Assembly (NCBI GenBank): GCA_910580075.1
Contig: CAJTVR010000009.1
Span: forward strand, 18,688-82,687
From: an uncultured Eubacterium sp.
Lineage (GTDB): Bacteria; Bacillota; Clostridia; Lachnospirales; Lachnospiraceae
Reading direction: 5' to 3'
Length of the DNA stretch: 64,000 nucleotides
Within the stretch, counting starts at the first letter, position 1; every line of letters starts with the position of its first letter. This document shows positions 1 to 8,768 of the stretch, in pieces. The position numbers were made by a program, and so were the translations under genes. Below the pieces are notes generated by a model. It made no database searches. It saw only the letters and a program-made list of their open reading frames with translations, and had not been told where the DNA came from.

Positions 1-1589
1 AGATTGCGATTGAACTGAATCACAATATAATAGAAGAGAAAGCTTTGCTAAGAGATGGCGGGATTTATCTGGATTTTAATTATGTCCATGATAATCTGAA
101 TGACCGTTTTTATTGGGATACGAATGAAAACATACTTCTATATACGACATCTTCCGATGTAATCAAAGCGTCAGCGGACAGTAAGGATTATTATATAGGA
201 AGAAAAAAAGACAGCAAACCATATAAAATTGTTTTAGTAAATGTAGATAAGACGTATATAGCATTGGATTATGTTGCTGAATATACAAATCTGACTTATG
301 AATATTTCGAGGAGCCAGACCGCATTCTGATGCAGACGAAATGGGGCACAGTGACAAAGGCAGCAGTAAAGAGAAAGACACAGCTGCGCGTAGAAGACAG
401 CGTAAAAAGCAATATATTAAAAGAGCTGGAAAAAGACGATACACTGATAAAGCTGGAAACTATGAAGGAATGGTCCAAAGTGGCTACCGAAGACGGTCTG
501 ATCGGATATGTGCAGAACAAACGTCTGGGTGCGGAAACGGAAGAGACACAGAGCCATGAATTTGCAGAAGATACTTTTACACATCAGATCAGGGATTATG
601 AAATCTGTATGGCGTGGCATCAGGTAACAGTACCGGAAGCAAACAGTACAATCGTAAATGTACTGCAGAATACAAAAGGAATCAATGTAATATCGCCGAC
701 ATGGTTTTATTTAAATGATAATGACGGGAATATAGCAAATCTGGCAAGTACGGATTATGTAAAATACTGTCATGACAAAGGAATAGAAGTGTGGGGACTG
801 GTCAGCAATCTGGAAAACAGTGAGGTAAGCTCTACAGAAGTGCTGACGCACACATCTAAGCGTGAAAATCTGGAAAATCAGATTATAGCAGCGGCCATTC
901 AGTACGATCTGGATGGGATCAATGTCGATTTTGAAGCCTTAGAGTCAGCAGTCGGGGAAGGATTTATCCAGTTTATCCGGGAGCTTTCTTTAAAGTGTGA
1001 TGGAAATGGAATTGTATTATCTGTGGATAACTATGTATCATCTGATTATACAAAGTTTTACGACAGGGAAGAACAGGCTGTATTTGCAGACTATCTGATT
1101 GTAATGGCGTATGACGAACATTATGCAGGGTCCAAAGAGAGTGGATCGGTTGCTTCTCTTGGATTTGTGACAAAAGGAGCCGATGATATTCTGGATGAAG
1201 GAGTACCGGCAGAACAGGTAGTACTTGGAATGCCGTTTTTTACTAGAGTATGGGCAGAAAAACCAAAAGACAGCGATGGTGACGATGCAGAATCAGCTTC
1301 TGAGAATTATATACCATATGAATTATCCAGTGAAGCGGTTGGAATGCTGTCGGCACAGCGGCTTATGGAAGTAAACGGTGCAGAAAAAACATGGCTGGAC
1401 GATATGGGACAGTTTTATACAGAATATGTGAACAATAATATCACATATAAAATCTGGTTTGAAGACGTCAGGTCTATAGAGGAAAAACTGAAAGTCATGG
1501 ATTCGCATAAATTTGCGGGAGCTGCTTTCTGGAAACTGGGACTGGAAGATACGACAGTGTGGGATACAATTATAAAGTATATTAATTAA
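1..1589 (+). CDS. SH3-like/GH18 glycoside hydrolase, 5' end outside window
   Basis: The reading frame is open from base 3 without a stop, so the gene begins before the window; the TTG at 45 is an internal codon rather than a convincing start. Counting from that TTG, residues ~110-160 resemble a bacterial SH3 domain (RVEDSVKS through WSKVATEDGLIGYV) and ~180-510 a family 18 glycoside hydrolase domain. The catalytic strand motif DGINVDFE lies at residues 290-297 with the acid/base Glu at 297; Asn replaces the second Asp of the usual DGxDxDxE, as is common in spore-cortex type (SleL/YdhD-like) members. A C-terminal WKLGLED strand is also typical. It probably cleaves N-acetylglucosaminyl linkages of peptidoglycan at the cell surface or in the spore. 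The neighbouring amidase gene fits a wall-remodelling role; the substrate is inferred. Confidence 0.85.
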   Translation, partial: IAIELNHNIIEEKALLRDGGIYLDFNYVHDNLNDRFYWDTNENILLYTTSSDVIKASADSKDYYIGRKKDSKPYKIVLVNVDKTYIALDYVAEYTNLTYEYFEEPDRILMQTKWGTVTKAAVKRKTQLRVEDSVKSNILKELEKDDTLIKLETMKEWSKVATEDGLIGYVQNKRLGAETEETQSHEFAEDTFTHQIRDYEICMAWHQVTVPEANSTIVNVLQNTKGINVISPTWFYLNDNDGNIANLASTDYVKYCHDKGIEVWGLVSNLENSEVSSTEVLTHTSKRENLENQIIAAAIQYDLDGINVDFEALESAVGEGFIQFIRELSLKCDGNGIVLSVDNYVSSDYTKFYDREEQAVFADYLIVMAYDEHYAGSKESGSVASLGFVTKGADDILDEGVPAEQVVLGMPFFTRVWAEKPKDSDGDDAESASENYIPYELSSEAVGMLSAQRLMEVNGAEKTWLDDMGQFYTEYVNNNITYKIWFEDVRSIEEKLKVMDSHKFAGAAFWKLGLEDTTVWDTIIKYIN

Positions 1590-1665
1590 TAAAACTGAAT
1601 AGTGATGATTCCGATTTTTTATCATATGTATAGTAATAAAAGGTTTAAATTTCGGAGGCAGGAAT

Positions 1666-2421
1666 TTGAAACAAAGATTGGAATTAATCATGTCAGTCGT
1701 TATTTTAGTCTGTGCCTGCATACTGGCCAGATCAAGCGCTGTTTATGTGACAGGGAGGAAAGTACTAAAGCAGAAAGAATGTATTGTGGTTGACGTAGGA
1801 CACGGAGGTTTTGATTCTGGCAAAATTGGTGTCAACGGTGAACTGGAAAAGGATATCAATCTGCAGATTGCTTTAAAATTAAGAGATGTGCTTGAAAAAA
1901 ATGGAATTTCTGTTGTTATGACCAGAGAAGAGGATAAAGGTCTTTACGATTCAGATGCCAGCAATAAGAAAGCACAGGATCTGCAGAAGCGCTGTGATCT
2001 GATTAATGACAGCAAGCCGTTACTGACAGTCAGTATTCATCAAAACAGTTATACGAGTCCGGAGATTAAAGGCGCTCAGGTATTTTATTATACAACTTCA
2101 TCTGAGAGTCAGAAGCTGGCAGAGATTATTCAAAGAACGCTGGTGGAACAGGCTGATCCTGAGAATCACAGAAAGGAAAAGGCCAATGACAGTTACTATA
2201 TGCTGAAAAGGACATCTTCTCCGATTGTAATTGTAGAATGCGGATTTTTAAGTAATCCTGAAGAAGCAGAAAAACTTTCTGATGAGGAATACCAGCAGAA
2301 AATGGCTGATGCAGTCTGTATGGGAATTTTTGAGTATCTCGGCAGGAATATGGAAGAAAAACATACAGATGATGTGAAAGAAGATGATAAAAAGGATGAA
2401 AGCAGCAGTACAAACGAATGA
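1666..2421 (+). CDS. cwlD: N-acetylmuramoyl-L-alanine amidase, CwlD-like
   Basis: Amidase_3 family enzyme that cuts the MurNAc-L-Ala bond. The CwlD subgroup removes stem peptides during spore cortex synthesis so that muramic-delta-lactam can form. Start is TTG 1666, with GGAGG at 1654-1658, seven bases upstream. Residues 7-25 form an N-terminal hydrophobic segment (signal anchor), then VDVGHGG gives zinc ligand His46, EKDINL gives Glu61, SIHQNS gives His125, and IVECGFLSNPEE gives catalytic Glu191. The length of 251 residues is close to B. subtilis CwlD (~237). The C-terminal tail is acidic and low-complexity and overlaps the start of the next ORF. The assignment to CwlD rather than another Amidase_3 protein is by overall layout. 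Confidence 0.88.
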   Translation: MKQRLELIMSVVILVCACILARSSAVYVTGRKVLKQKECIVVDVGHGGFDSGKIGVNGELEKDINLQIALKLRDVLEKNGISVVMTREEDKGLYDSDASNKKAQDLQKRCDLINDSKPLLTVSIHQNSYTSPEIKGAQVFYYTTSSESQKLAEIIQRTLVEQADPENHRKEKANDSYYMLKRTSSPIVIVECGFLSNPEEAEKLSDEEYQQKMADAVCMGIFEYLGRNMEEKHTDDVKEDDKKDESSSTNE

Positions 2422-3649
2422 AACAGCACAGCAGAAGACAGGAGTAAGAGTAACAGAATCAGAAGCGGAGTCATCTGGAACAAAAACAGCATCCAGCATG
2501 AAAGAGGCATCTAAACAGATATCTGGAATAAAAACAACAGACCGGGTGAGGGCAGCATCCGGGCAGACAGCAGAAATGAAAGAGGCAGTGGCTCAGATAG
2601 AAACAGTTGTAATAAAGATGGATGAATCAGATATAGATACTGATGCTGTAAAGCAGGCAGGGAAAATTCTTAGACAAGGGGGACTGGCTGCATTTCCAAC
2701 AGAAACTGTATACGGTCTTGGTGCTGATGCGCTCAGGGCGGAAGCGTCCAGAAAAATCTACGCAGCAAAAGGAAGGCCTTCGGATAATCCTCTGATTGTT
2801 CATATCTGCTGCATGCAGGATTTGGAAAAAATCGTAACAGATATACCAAAAACGGCTAAAAAACTCGCAGAAGCATTCTGGCCAGGGCCTCTGACGATGA
2901 TTTTGAAAAAAAATGACAAAGTTCCCTATGAAACGACAGGAGGACTGGATACAGTAGCAGTACGGATGCCTGCAAATAAAATAGCCCTGGCCCTGATCCG
3001 GGAAAGCGGCGGTTATATAGCGGCACCGAGTGCAAATACATCCGGAAGGCCGAGTCCGACACTGGCTGAGCATGTGTATGCAGATATGAAAGGAAAAATT
3101 CCTGTCATACTGGATGGAGGACAGACAGGTGTCGGAATAGAATCTTCGATTATAGATTTAACAGAAGATATTCCGATGATTCTCCGGCCAGGCTGTATTA
3201 CGCTGGATATGATTCAAAATGTAATCGGTCAGGTGCGCACTGACCCTGGAATTATAGAAGAAGACAGCGGATGCAGGCCAAAAGCGCCAGGGATGAAATA
3301 TAAGCACTATGCACCAAAGGCAGATTTGTTTTTAGTAGAGGGGAAATCGGAATCTGTAGTAAAAAGAATAAATCAGCTGGCAGTTCAATGCATAAAAGAG
3401 GGGAAAAAAGTTGGTATTATAGGAACAAAAGAAACAGCAGAATTTTATAACAATGGGATTGTAATGAGCATCGGGGGAAGACAGGAAGAGGAAGTTATTG
3501 CACACAATCTCTATAAGATATTAAGAGATCTCGATAATTACGATGTGGATATTATTTACTCGGAAAGTTTTTCAACACCGCGTATGGGGCAGGCAGTTAT
3601 GAACCGTTTGCTGAAAGCAGCCGGGCATCAGGTTATCGAGGCTGTATAA
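2384..3649 (+). CDS. ywlC: L-threonylcarbamoyladenylate synthase (YwlC/Sua5 type)
   Basis: Makes threonylcarbamoyl-AMP from threonine, bicarbonate and ATP, the first step of t6A37 modification of ANN-decoding tRNAs. A YrdC domain (residues ~80-265: GGLAAFPTETVYGLGADA, KGRPSDNPLIVH, SANTSGRPSPT) is followed by a C-terminal Sua5 domain beginning PKAPGMKYKHYAPKA. The longest ORF starts at 2384 inside cwlD and would add ~64 low-complexity, Lys/Glu/Ala/Thr-rich residues before the conserved part. An internal ATG at 2576 would give 357 residues, close to the usual ~345, but neither start has a strong ribosome site. The true start is therefore open. It lies between wall genes and a phosphatase homologue, an arrangement resembling the B. 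subtilis ywlC-ywlE neighbourhood. Confidence 0.9.
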   Translation: MIKRMKAAVQTNETAQQKTGVRVTESEAESSGTKTASSMKEASKQISGIKTTDRVRAASGQTAEMKEAVAQIETVVIKMDESDIDTDAVKQAGKILRQGGLAAFPTETVYGLGADALRAEASRKIYAAKGRPSDNPLIVHICCMQDLEKIVTDIPKTAKKLAEAFWPGPLTMILKKNDKVPYETTGGLDTVAVRMPANKIALALIRESGGYIAAPSANTSGRPSPTLAEHVYADMKGKIPVILDGGQTGVGIESSIIDLTEDIPMILRPGCITLDMIQNVIGQVRTDPGIIEEDSGCRPKAPGMKYKHYAPKADLFLVEGKSESVVKRINQLAVQCIKEGKKVGIIGTKETAEFYNNGIVMSIGGRQEEEVIAHNLYKILRDLDNYDVDIIYSESFSTPRMGQAVMNRLLKAAGHQVIEAV

Positions 3650-3662
3650 TTGGGGTGAATTT

Positions 3663-4130
3663 ATGGATACATACAAAAAAATTATTTTTGCAGATAATGC
3701 GGGAAACAGCCGGGCTCCTATGGCAGCAGAATTGTTAAAAGAATGCACGCTTAAATCGCCGATTGATATTCAGGCGCGCGGAATTGTTGTGCTTTTTCCA
3801 GAACCGTTGAATCAGAAAGCAGAGGCAGTCCTGATCAGTAATGGAATTACATTAGAAAACTATATGTCCAGCCAGCTGGAGGAAGAAGATTTTGCAAAAG
3901 ATACACTTGTAATTGTGATGGGAATTACAGATAAGCAGAAGATTCTGGACATGTTTGAAAATGTAATACCGGAAAATGTGCATGTACTAACAGAACTGGT
4001 GGGGGATGAGCTTGAAATCATGGACCCGTATGGCGGAACACTGCAGGCTTACGGAATATGTTATGAAACACTCAGCAAGTCTGTGAAAAAACTGGCAGTA
4101 ATACTGAATAATTTACCGGATGGGAATTAA
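3663..4130 (+). CDS. Low-molecular-weight protein-tyrosine-phosphatase homologue lacking catalytic Cys
   Basis: The 155-residue protein has the layout of the LMW-PTP/arsenate-reductase-like family (YwlE relatives): an N-terminal phosphate loop, then the general-acid loop MDPYGGT (Asp121) followed by a helix LQAYGICYETL. The family loop C(X)5R(S/T) is replaced by DNAGNSRA (residues 11-18): Arg17 is kept, but Asp11 stands where the nucleophilic Cys should be, and Ala18 replaces Ser/Thr. As written it cannot form the cysteinyl-phosphate intermediate. It follows ywlC after 13 bases, and in B. subtilis ywlE is nearby too, so it descends from that gene. It may be a phospho-binding pseudophosphatase. 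The ORF is otherwise intact with normal codon use. Confidence 0.72.
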   Translation: MDTYKKIIFADNAGNSRAPMAAELLKECTLKSPIDIQARGIVVLFPEPLNQKAEAVLISNGITLENYMSSQLEEEDFAKDTLVIVMGITDKQKILDMFENVIPENVHVLTELVGDELEIMDPYGGTLQAYGICYETLSKSVKKLAVILNNLPDGN

Positions 4131-4279
4131 AACGGGTATCTTTTTACGGTATATGTGAAGCGCATCGATACGGAATGCCTCTGGGTATAATTGTGGCACA
4201 ACTTGGGAAAACTCAAATTGTGTCATTTTATATTATAAATTTAATAGTAACTAAAATGTTAATAAATCCCAAATATTTA

Positions 4280-4307
4280 TAGACAATTTACCGAATCGTG
4301 CTATAAT
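4280..4307 (+). promoter_or_regulatory. Promoter of the atp operon
   Basis: TAGACA (4280-4285) and TATAAT (4302-4307), 16-base spacer, 45 bases before the atpZ start. The preceding 150 bases are AT-rich and gene-free, so transcription of the atp genes probably starts here. Confidence 0.65.
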
Positions 4308-4351
4308 AGATTAAAATGGTTTTATGCGCTTTAAAGGGAAAGGAGCATTTT

Positions 4352-4576
4352 ATGAAGAACAAACGGAATGTATTCCAGGCATTTACGATGGTGATACAGT
4401 TTGGTCTGAATATGCTGGTGCCGATTCTTATGTGTACATTGCTGGGTGTCTGGATCGGTGAAAAATATAATATAAAAATTATTACAATCCCCCTTTTTCT
4501 AATGGGAGCGCTGGCGGGATTCCGCAATATTTTTATTATGGCAAAAAAAATCTATCAGGATGATAACAAAAAGTAA
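4352..4576 (+). CDS. atpZ: AtpZ/AtpI-family small membrane protein
   Basis: 74 residues with two predicted membrane helices (about 14-34 and 43-64) joined by GVWIGEKYNIK, typical of the AtpZ/AtpI (F0F1-ATPase gene 1) family that precedes atpB in many Firmicutes. Members have been linked to Mg2+/Ca2+ transport or ATP synthase assembly; the role here is by position only. The ORF can be extended upstream to 4316, but AGGAG at 4341-4345 points to ATG 4352. It is the first gene of the operon and overlaps a possible early start of the next ORF. Confidence 0.7.
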   Translation: MKNKRNVFQAFTMVIQFGLNMLVPILMCTLLGVWIGEKYNIKIITIPLFLMGALAGFRNIFIMAKKIYQDDNKK

Positions 4577-4610
4577 CCAAAAAGTAACCAAAAAGAAGAA
4601 GGGCGTTTCA

Positions 4611-5057
4611 ATGTTCAGACGTTTGAATGAAGCCCTGCCCGAACTGCTTCTTGGTATATTTATTTATGGAGTTATTATACAGTTTGCCGGCGTATGGTTT
4701 GTGGAGGACAAACTGCGCTACAGCAGCGGACTGTGGATTGGAATTGTGACAGCCATGTGTATGGCATATCATATTGCACGGATTATTGCAGAAACTATTG
4801 ACTCTATGGATGCAGGGAAGGCAAGGGGAAGAATAATTGCAAAAGGAATTCTGCGGTATCTGGCAGTAGCAGCTGTATTTACAGTTACTATGTATTTTGA
4901 TCTTGGTAACCTGGTTACGCTTTTTTTGGGCGTAATGGGTTTAAAGATATCGGCTTATTTACAGCCGGCGTTACACAAATTGATGATAAGGGTAACGGGA
5001 AAAGGTGGTGTGTCTTCGGACAAAACTAACATAATAGAAAGGGAGGTGAAAATGTGA
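4611..5057 (+). CDS. atpI: ATP synthase subunit I-like membrane protein
   Basis: About 149 residues with four predicted membrane segments (LLLGIFIYGVIIQFAGVWF, LWIGIVTAMCMAYHIARI, LAVAAVFTVTMYF, LVTLFLGVMGLKI). It sits in the AtpI position immediately before atpB, and its stop overlaps the atpB GTG start. AtpI proteins assist c-ring assembly; sequence similarity here is weak, so the call rests on topology and position. An upstream ATG at 4560 would overlap atpZ and add a Lys-rich tail coded by a duplicated AAAAAGTAACC stretch; ATG 4611 has the better purine-rich leader. Confidence 0.65.
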   Translation: MFRRLNEALPELLLGIFIYGVIIQFAGVWFVEDKLRYSSGLWIGIVTAMCMAYHIARIIAETIDSMDAGKARGRIIAKGILRYLAVAAVFTVTMYFDLGNLVTLFLGVMGLKISAYLQPALHKLMIRVTGKGGVSSDKTNIIEREVKM

Positions 5058-5788
5058 CAAATGCAATAGTGATGTCATCTGGCGCTGATAATATTGACTT
5101 TATGATACATGGATTGTTTTCTTACAATCTGTTTGGGCATGAAGTCTGGATAACAACATCCCATGTCTGTATACTCATTGTTATGCTGTTTTTGATAGGA
5201 TTTGCCTTGATAGCAAATATCAGGATGCGCCATGCAACAGAAGTGCCGGATACATTCCAAAATATACTGGAGCTGATTGTCAGTTCACTGGATGGTGTTG
5301 TAGAAGGGACGATGGGGAAAAATTCTCCTAAGTTCGTAAATTATATCAGCACAATTTTTATATTTATTCTTGTGAGCAATATATCTGGTCTTTTTGGGTT
5401 AAGGCCGCCGACAGCAGATTATGGTACTACACTTGCTCTTGGACTGATCACATTTACAATGATTCATTTTTGTCAGTTCAAGTATCAGAGTCCAAAGAAA
5501 ATCTGGACAGACATGTGTTCGCCATTGCCACCATGGCTTCCAATCTGGTTTCCAATTAACTTAATCAGTGAAATTGCGGTTCCGATTTCACTGTCACTGC
5601 GTTTATTTGCAAATGTATTGTCGGGAACAGTAATGATGGCTCTGATTTACGGGCTGCTGTCAAAAGTAGCAATTATCTGGCCGGCAGCGCTTCATATGTA
5701 TTTCGATTTGTTTTCAGGAGCGATTCAGACATATGTATTCTGTATGCTGACAATGACTTATATCAGCCAGCAGCTTGATACAGACTAA
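5054..5788 (+). CDS. atpB: ATP synthase Fo subunit a
   Basis: Stator channel subunit that carries ions to and from the c-ring. GTG start at 5054 with GGGAGGTG at 5041-5048; the previous gene's stop overlaps this start. The 244 residues contain five or six hydrophobic helices. The essential Arg lies in helix 4: SLSLRLFANVLSG, Arg183. The preceding NLISEIAVPIS segment is typical of the family. Intact and in canonical order before atpE. Confidence 0.95.
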   Translation: MTNAIVMSSGADNIDFMIHGLFSYNLFGHEVWITTSHVCILIVMLFLIGFALIANIRMRHATEVPDTFQNILELIVSSLDGVVEGTMGKNSPKFVNYISTIFIFILVSNISGLFGLRPPTADYGTTLALGLITFTMIHFCQFKYQSPKKIWTDMCSPLPPWLPIWFPINLISEIAVPISLSLRLFANVLSGTVMMALIYGLLSKVAIIWPAALHMYFDLFSGAIQTYVFCMLTMTYISQQLDTD

Positions 5789-5835
5789 CTTACTTTAATC
5801 TTAATGAAAGAATATTTTTTTAGGAGGAAATTATT

Positions 5836-6090
5836 ATGAATATCACAGGACAGGACTTAATTTTAGCATGCTCAGCAATTGGTGCAGGACTTGCAGTTAT
5901 TGCAGGTATCGGGCCTGGTATCGGCCAGGGTATCGCTGCCGGACATGGTGCAGCAGCAGTAGGAAGAAATCCTGGAGCAAAATCTGATATTATGTCTACG
6001 ATGTTATTAGGCCAGGCCGTTGCCGAGACAACAGGTCTTTACGGTCTGTTAGTAGCTATGCTTCTGCTTTTCGTACAGCCGCTGGTATAA
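5836..6090 (+). CDS. atpE: ATP synthase Fo subunit c with Na+-type site
   Basis: 84-residue hairpin protein forming the rotating c-ring. Helix 1 has GPGIGQG with Gln31; the polar loop is GRNPGAKSD; helix 2 has VAETTG with the ion-binding Glu64. Gln31, Val62, Glu64, Thr65 and Thr66 occupy the positions of Q32, V63, E65, S66 and T67 of the Ilyobacter tartaricus Na+-binding ring (Thr for Ser is a conservative change). This suggests a sodium-coupled enzyme. GGAGG lies 9 bases before the ATG. The 47-base gap from atpB is AT-rich and could help raise expression of this high-copy subunit. Confidence 0.95.
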   Translation: MNITGQDLILACSAIGAGLAVIAGIGPGIGQGIAAGHGAAAVGRNPGAKSDIMSTMLLGQAVAETTGLYGLLVAMLLLFVQPLV

Positions 6091-6139
6091 GAAGTCTGAG
6101 GTGTGAATAAAGACGGAAAGGAGGCTGAACTGAGCAGAC

Positions 6140-6655
6140 ATGGAAAGATTATTTAATCTTGATTTTCAATTGCTGAATGATGCTGTGCTTATGGCAATCG
6201 CAGTATTTGTATTGTTTTTAGCACTGTCTTACCTGCTGCTGAATCCTGTCAGAAAAATGCTGTATGACAGACAGAAAAAGATTCAGGGCGATATTGATAA
6301 CGCAAAAAATGATAAAGATAAAGCAGCTGCCATGAAGGCAGAATATGAGGCAAAACTGCAGAATGCAGATAAAGAAGCCGAAGCCATTTTAAGCGAAGCA
6401 CGCCAGAAAGCATTGAAAAATGAAGCACATATTATCGATGAGGCGAAGCAGGAAGCTGCCCGTATCATCCAGCGCGCTAACGAAGAAGCGAAACTTGAGA
6501 AAAACCGCGCAATGGACGAGATGAAGCAGGAAATGATTACAGTTGCATCCATGATGGCTGCAAAAGTAGTTGCGGCATCTATTGATACAACCGTTCAGAG
6601 CAAGCTTGTAGAAGAAACATTGAAAGAAATGGGTGATTCAACATGGCAAAGCTAG
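6140..6655 (+). CDS. atpF: ATP synthase Fo subunit b
   Basis: Peripheral stalk subunit: one N-terminal membrane helix (residues ~14-33, LMAIAVFVLFLALSYLLL) followed by a long charged Ala/Lys/Glu-rich helix (40-150) that dimerises along the stalk. ATG 6140 is the first start after an in-frame TGA at 6131; AAGGAGG lies 15 bases upstream, a slightly long spacing. The 3' end overlaps atpH by 13 bases, suggesting coupled translation. Confidence 0.94.
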   Translation: MERLFNLDFQLLNDAVLMAIAVFVLFLALSYLLLNPVRKMLYDRQKKIQGDIDNAKNDKDKAAAMKAEYEAKLQNADKEAEAILSEARQKALKNEAHIIDEAKQEAARIIQRANEEAKLEKNRAMDEMKQEMITVASMMAAKVVAASIDTTVQSKLVEETLKEMGDSTWQS

Positions 6656-7197
6656 TTTCAAAAACATACGGAGATGCATTATTTGAGCTGGCTTTGGAAT
6701 CCGGACAGACAGATGACCTGTTTGAGGAAGCAAAGAAGATGCTTGAAATTATCCAGACAAATGAAGATCTGGAAAAAATGATGAATCATCCGAAAATTGT
6801 AATAGAAGAAAAGCAAAAAATCATAGAGAAAATCTTCCAGGGCCGTGCATCCCGGGAAATGACCGGGCTGTTAATGATGATTATTTCAAAAGGCCATTAC
6901 AATGAATTTGACAGTGTACTGGAATATTTTATTACACAGGTCAAAGAATATAAAAAGATTGGGACTGCCTATATTATTTCAGCTATGGAGCTGTCTTTGA
7001 TGCAGAAAGATGCAATACGCAGAAAACTGCTGGATACAACAGATTATGTGCAGTTTGAATTGATTTATGAAACGGACCCTTCTCTTATAGGAGGAATTGT
7101 AATTCGGATTGGCGACAGAGTTGTGGACGGCAGCGTTAAGAGCCGCTTAGAAAGACTTACTTCCGAATTATCAAAATTAAAGTTACAGATGCCGTAG
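6643..7197 (+). CDS. atpH: ATP synthase F1 subunit delta
   Basis: 184 residues, normal length for the OSCP/delta family. It links the top of the alpha/beta hexamer to the b stalk. An all-helical N-terminal part (AKLVSKTYGDALFELALE) precedes a C-terminal domain with DPSLIGGIVIRIGDRVVDGSVKSRL, the family's most conserved segment. Starts inside atpF by 13 bases; followed by atpA after about 40 bases. Confidence 0.95.
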   Translation: MAKLVSKTYGDALFELALESGQTDDLFEEAKKMLEIIQTNEDLEKMMNHPKIVIEEKQKIIEKIFQGRASREMTGLLMMIISKGHYNEFDSVLEYFITQVKEYKKIGTAYIISAMELSLMQKDAIRRKLLDTTDYVQFELIYETDPSLIGGIVIRIGDRVVDGSVKSRLERLTSELSKLKLQMP

Positions 7198-7237
7198 CAA
7201 TATGGCAAATACAGTTGAAAGCAGGTGACTATTGTCC

Positions 7238-8743
7238 ATGAATTTAAAACCAGAGGAGATTAGTTCAGTCATCAAAGAGCAGATTAAAAGATATGCAGCA
7301 GAGCTTGAAGTAGCGGATGTAGGTACTGTAATCCAGGTAGCTGACGGAATTGCGCGTATCCATGGTCTGGAAAATGCAATGCAGGGTGAATTACTCGAAT
7401 TCCCGGGTGAAGTATATGGAATGGTATTAAACCTCGAAGAAGATAATGTAGGTGCCGTACTGCTTGGTGACCAGAAAAACATTAATGAGGGCGATACTGT
7501 AAAGACTACCGGCAGGGTAGTAGAAGTTCCAGTCGGGGATGCAATGATTGGCCGTGTAGTAAATGCATTAGGACAGCCGATTGATGGCAAAGGACCGATT
7601 AAAACAGATAAATACCGCCAGATTGAAAGAGTTGCTTCCGGTGTAATTTCCAGAAAATCTGTAGATACACCGCTGCAGACAGGTATCAAGGCGATTGATT
7701 CCATGGTGCCGATTGGCAGAGGCCAGCGTGAGCTGATTATCGGCGACAGGCAGACAGGAAAAACAGCAATTACAATCGATACGATTATTAATCAGAAAGG
7801 CCAGGGCGTAAAATGTATTTACGTAGCAATTGGCCAGAAAGCTTCGACAGTAGCTTCTATCGTAAAAACACTGGAAGAATTTGGGGCTATGTCCTATACA
7901 ATGGTAGTGGCTGCTACAGCGAGCGAGCTTGCACCATTACAGTATATTGCTCCGTATGCCGGATGTGCAATTGGTGAAGAATGGATGGAGAACGGCGAGG
8001 ATGTGCTTGTAGTATATGACGACCTGAGCAAGCATGCTACGGCATACCGTACACTTTCTCTGCTCCTTAGAAGACCGCCAGGACGTGAGGCTTACCCTGG
8101 AGATGTATTTTACCTTCATTCCAGACTGCTGGAACGTGCAGCAAGACTTTCGGATGAACTGGGCGGAGGCTCTCTGACAGCACTTCCGATTATTGAAACC
8201 CAGGCTGGCGACGTGTCTGCATATATTCCTACAAATGTTATTTCGATTACAGACGGCCAGATTTATCTGGAAACAGAAATGTTTAACTCCGGATTCAGAC
8301 CGGCTATTAATGCCGGACTTTCTGTATCGAGAGTAGGGGGCGCTGCTCAGATTAAAGCTATTAAAAAGATTGCAGCTCCTATCCGTGTAGAACTGGCACA
8401 GTACCGTGAGCTGGCAGCTTTTGCCCAGTTTGGTTCTGATCTGGATGCAGATACAAAAGAAAAGCTCGAACAGGGTGAAAGAATCAGGGAAATTTTAAAA
8501 CAGCCGCAGTATCAGCCAATGCCGGTTGAAAAACAGGTTATTATAATCTATGCTGCAACGAAGAAATATCTTCTGGATATTCCGACTGAAGATGTACTTC
8601 GTTTTGAAAGCGAACTGTTTGAATATATTGATACAAAATATCCGGAAATACCGGAATCTATCCGTACAACGAAAGTACTGGAAGAGGATATTGAAAAGGA
8701 ACTTGTAAAGGCAATCGATGAATGTAAAAAATCATTCCGGTAG
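7238..8743 (+). CDS. atpA: ATP synthase F1 subunit alpha
   Basis: Non-catalytic nucleotide-binding subunit of the F1 head, about 501 residues. It shows the P-loop GDRQTGKTAI, the Walker B-like VLVVYDDLSKHA, and PPGREAYPGDVFYLHSRLLERAA followed by the ISITDGQIYLE segment. ATG 7238 matches the usual N-terminus (MNLKPEEISSVIKEQI); a TTG six bases upstream is also possible because AGGTGA lies at 7223-7228. In canonical order between atpH and atpG. Confidence 0.96.
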   Translation: MNLKPEEISSVIKEQIKRYAAELEVADVGTVIQVADGIARIHGLENAMQGELLEFPGEVYGMVLNLEEDNVGAVLLGDQKNINEGDTVKTTGRVVEVPVGDAMIGRVVNALGQPIDGKGPIKTDKYRQIERVASGVISRKSVDTPLQTGIKAIDSMVPIGRGQRELIIGDRQTGKTAITIDTIINQKGQGVKCIYVAIGQKASTVASIVKTLEEFGAMSYTMVVAATASELAPLQYIAPYAGCAIGEEWMENGEDVLVVYDDLSKHATAYRTLSLLLRRPPGREAYPGDVFYLHSRLLERAARLSDELGGGSLTALPIIETQAGDVSAYIPTNVISITDGQIYLETEMFNSGFRPAINAGLSVSRVGGAAQIKAIKKIAAPIRVELAQYRELAAFAQFGSDLDADTKEKLEQGERIREILKQPQYQPMPVEKQVIIIYAATKKYLLDIPTEDVLRFESELFEYIDTKYPEIPESIRTTKVLEEDIEKELVKAIDECKKSFR

Positions 8744-8768
8744 AAAGAATATAAGGCGGTGACAGATT

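Noticed and set aside
2196..2510. Minus-strand Leu/Ser-rich ORF over cwlD and ywlC
   Set aside because: Antisense shadow of acidic low-complexity coding sequence; cwlD and ywlC are clearly the coding frames.
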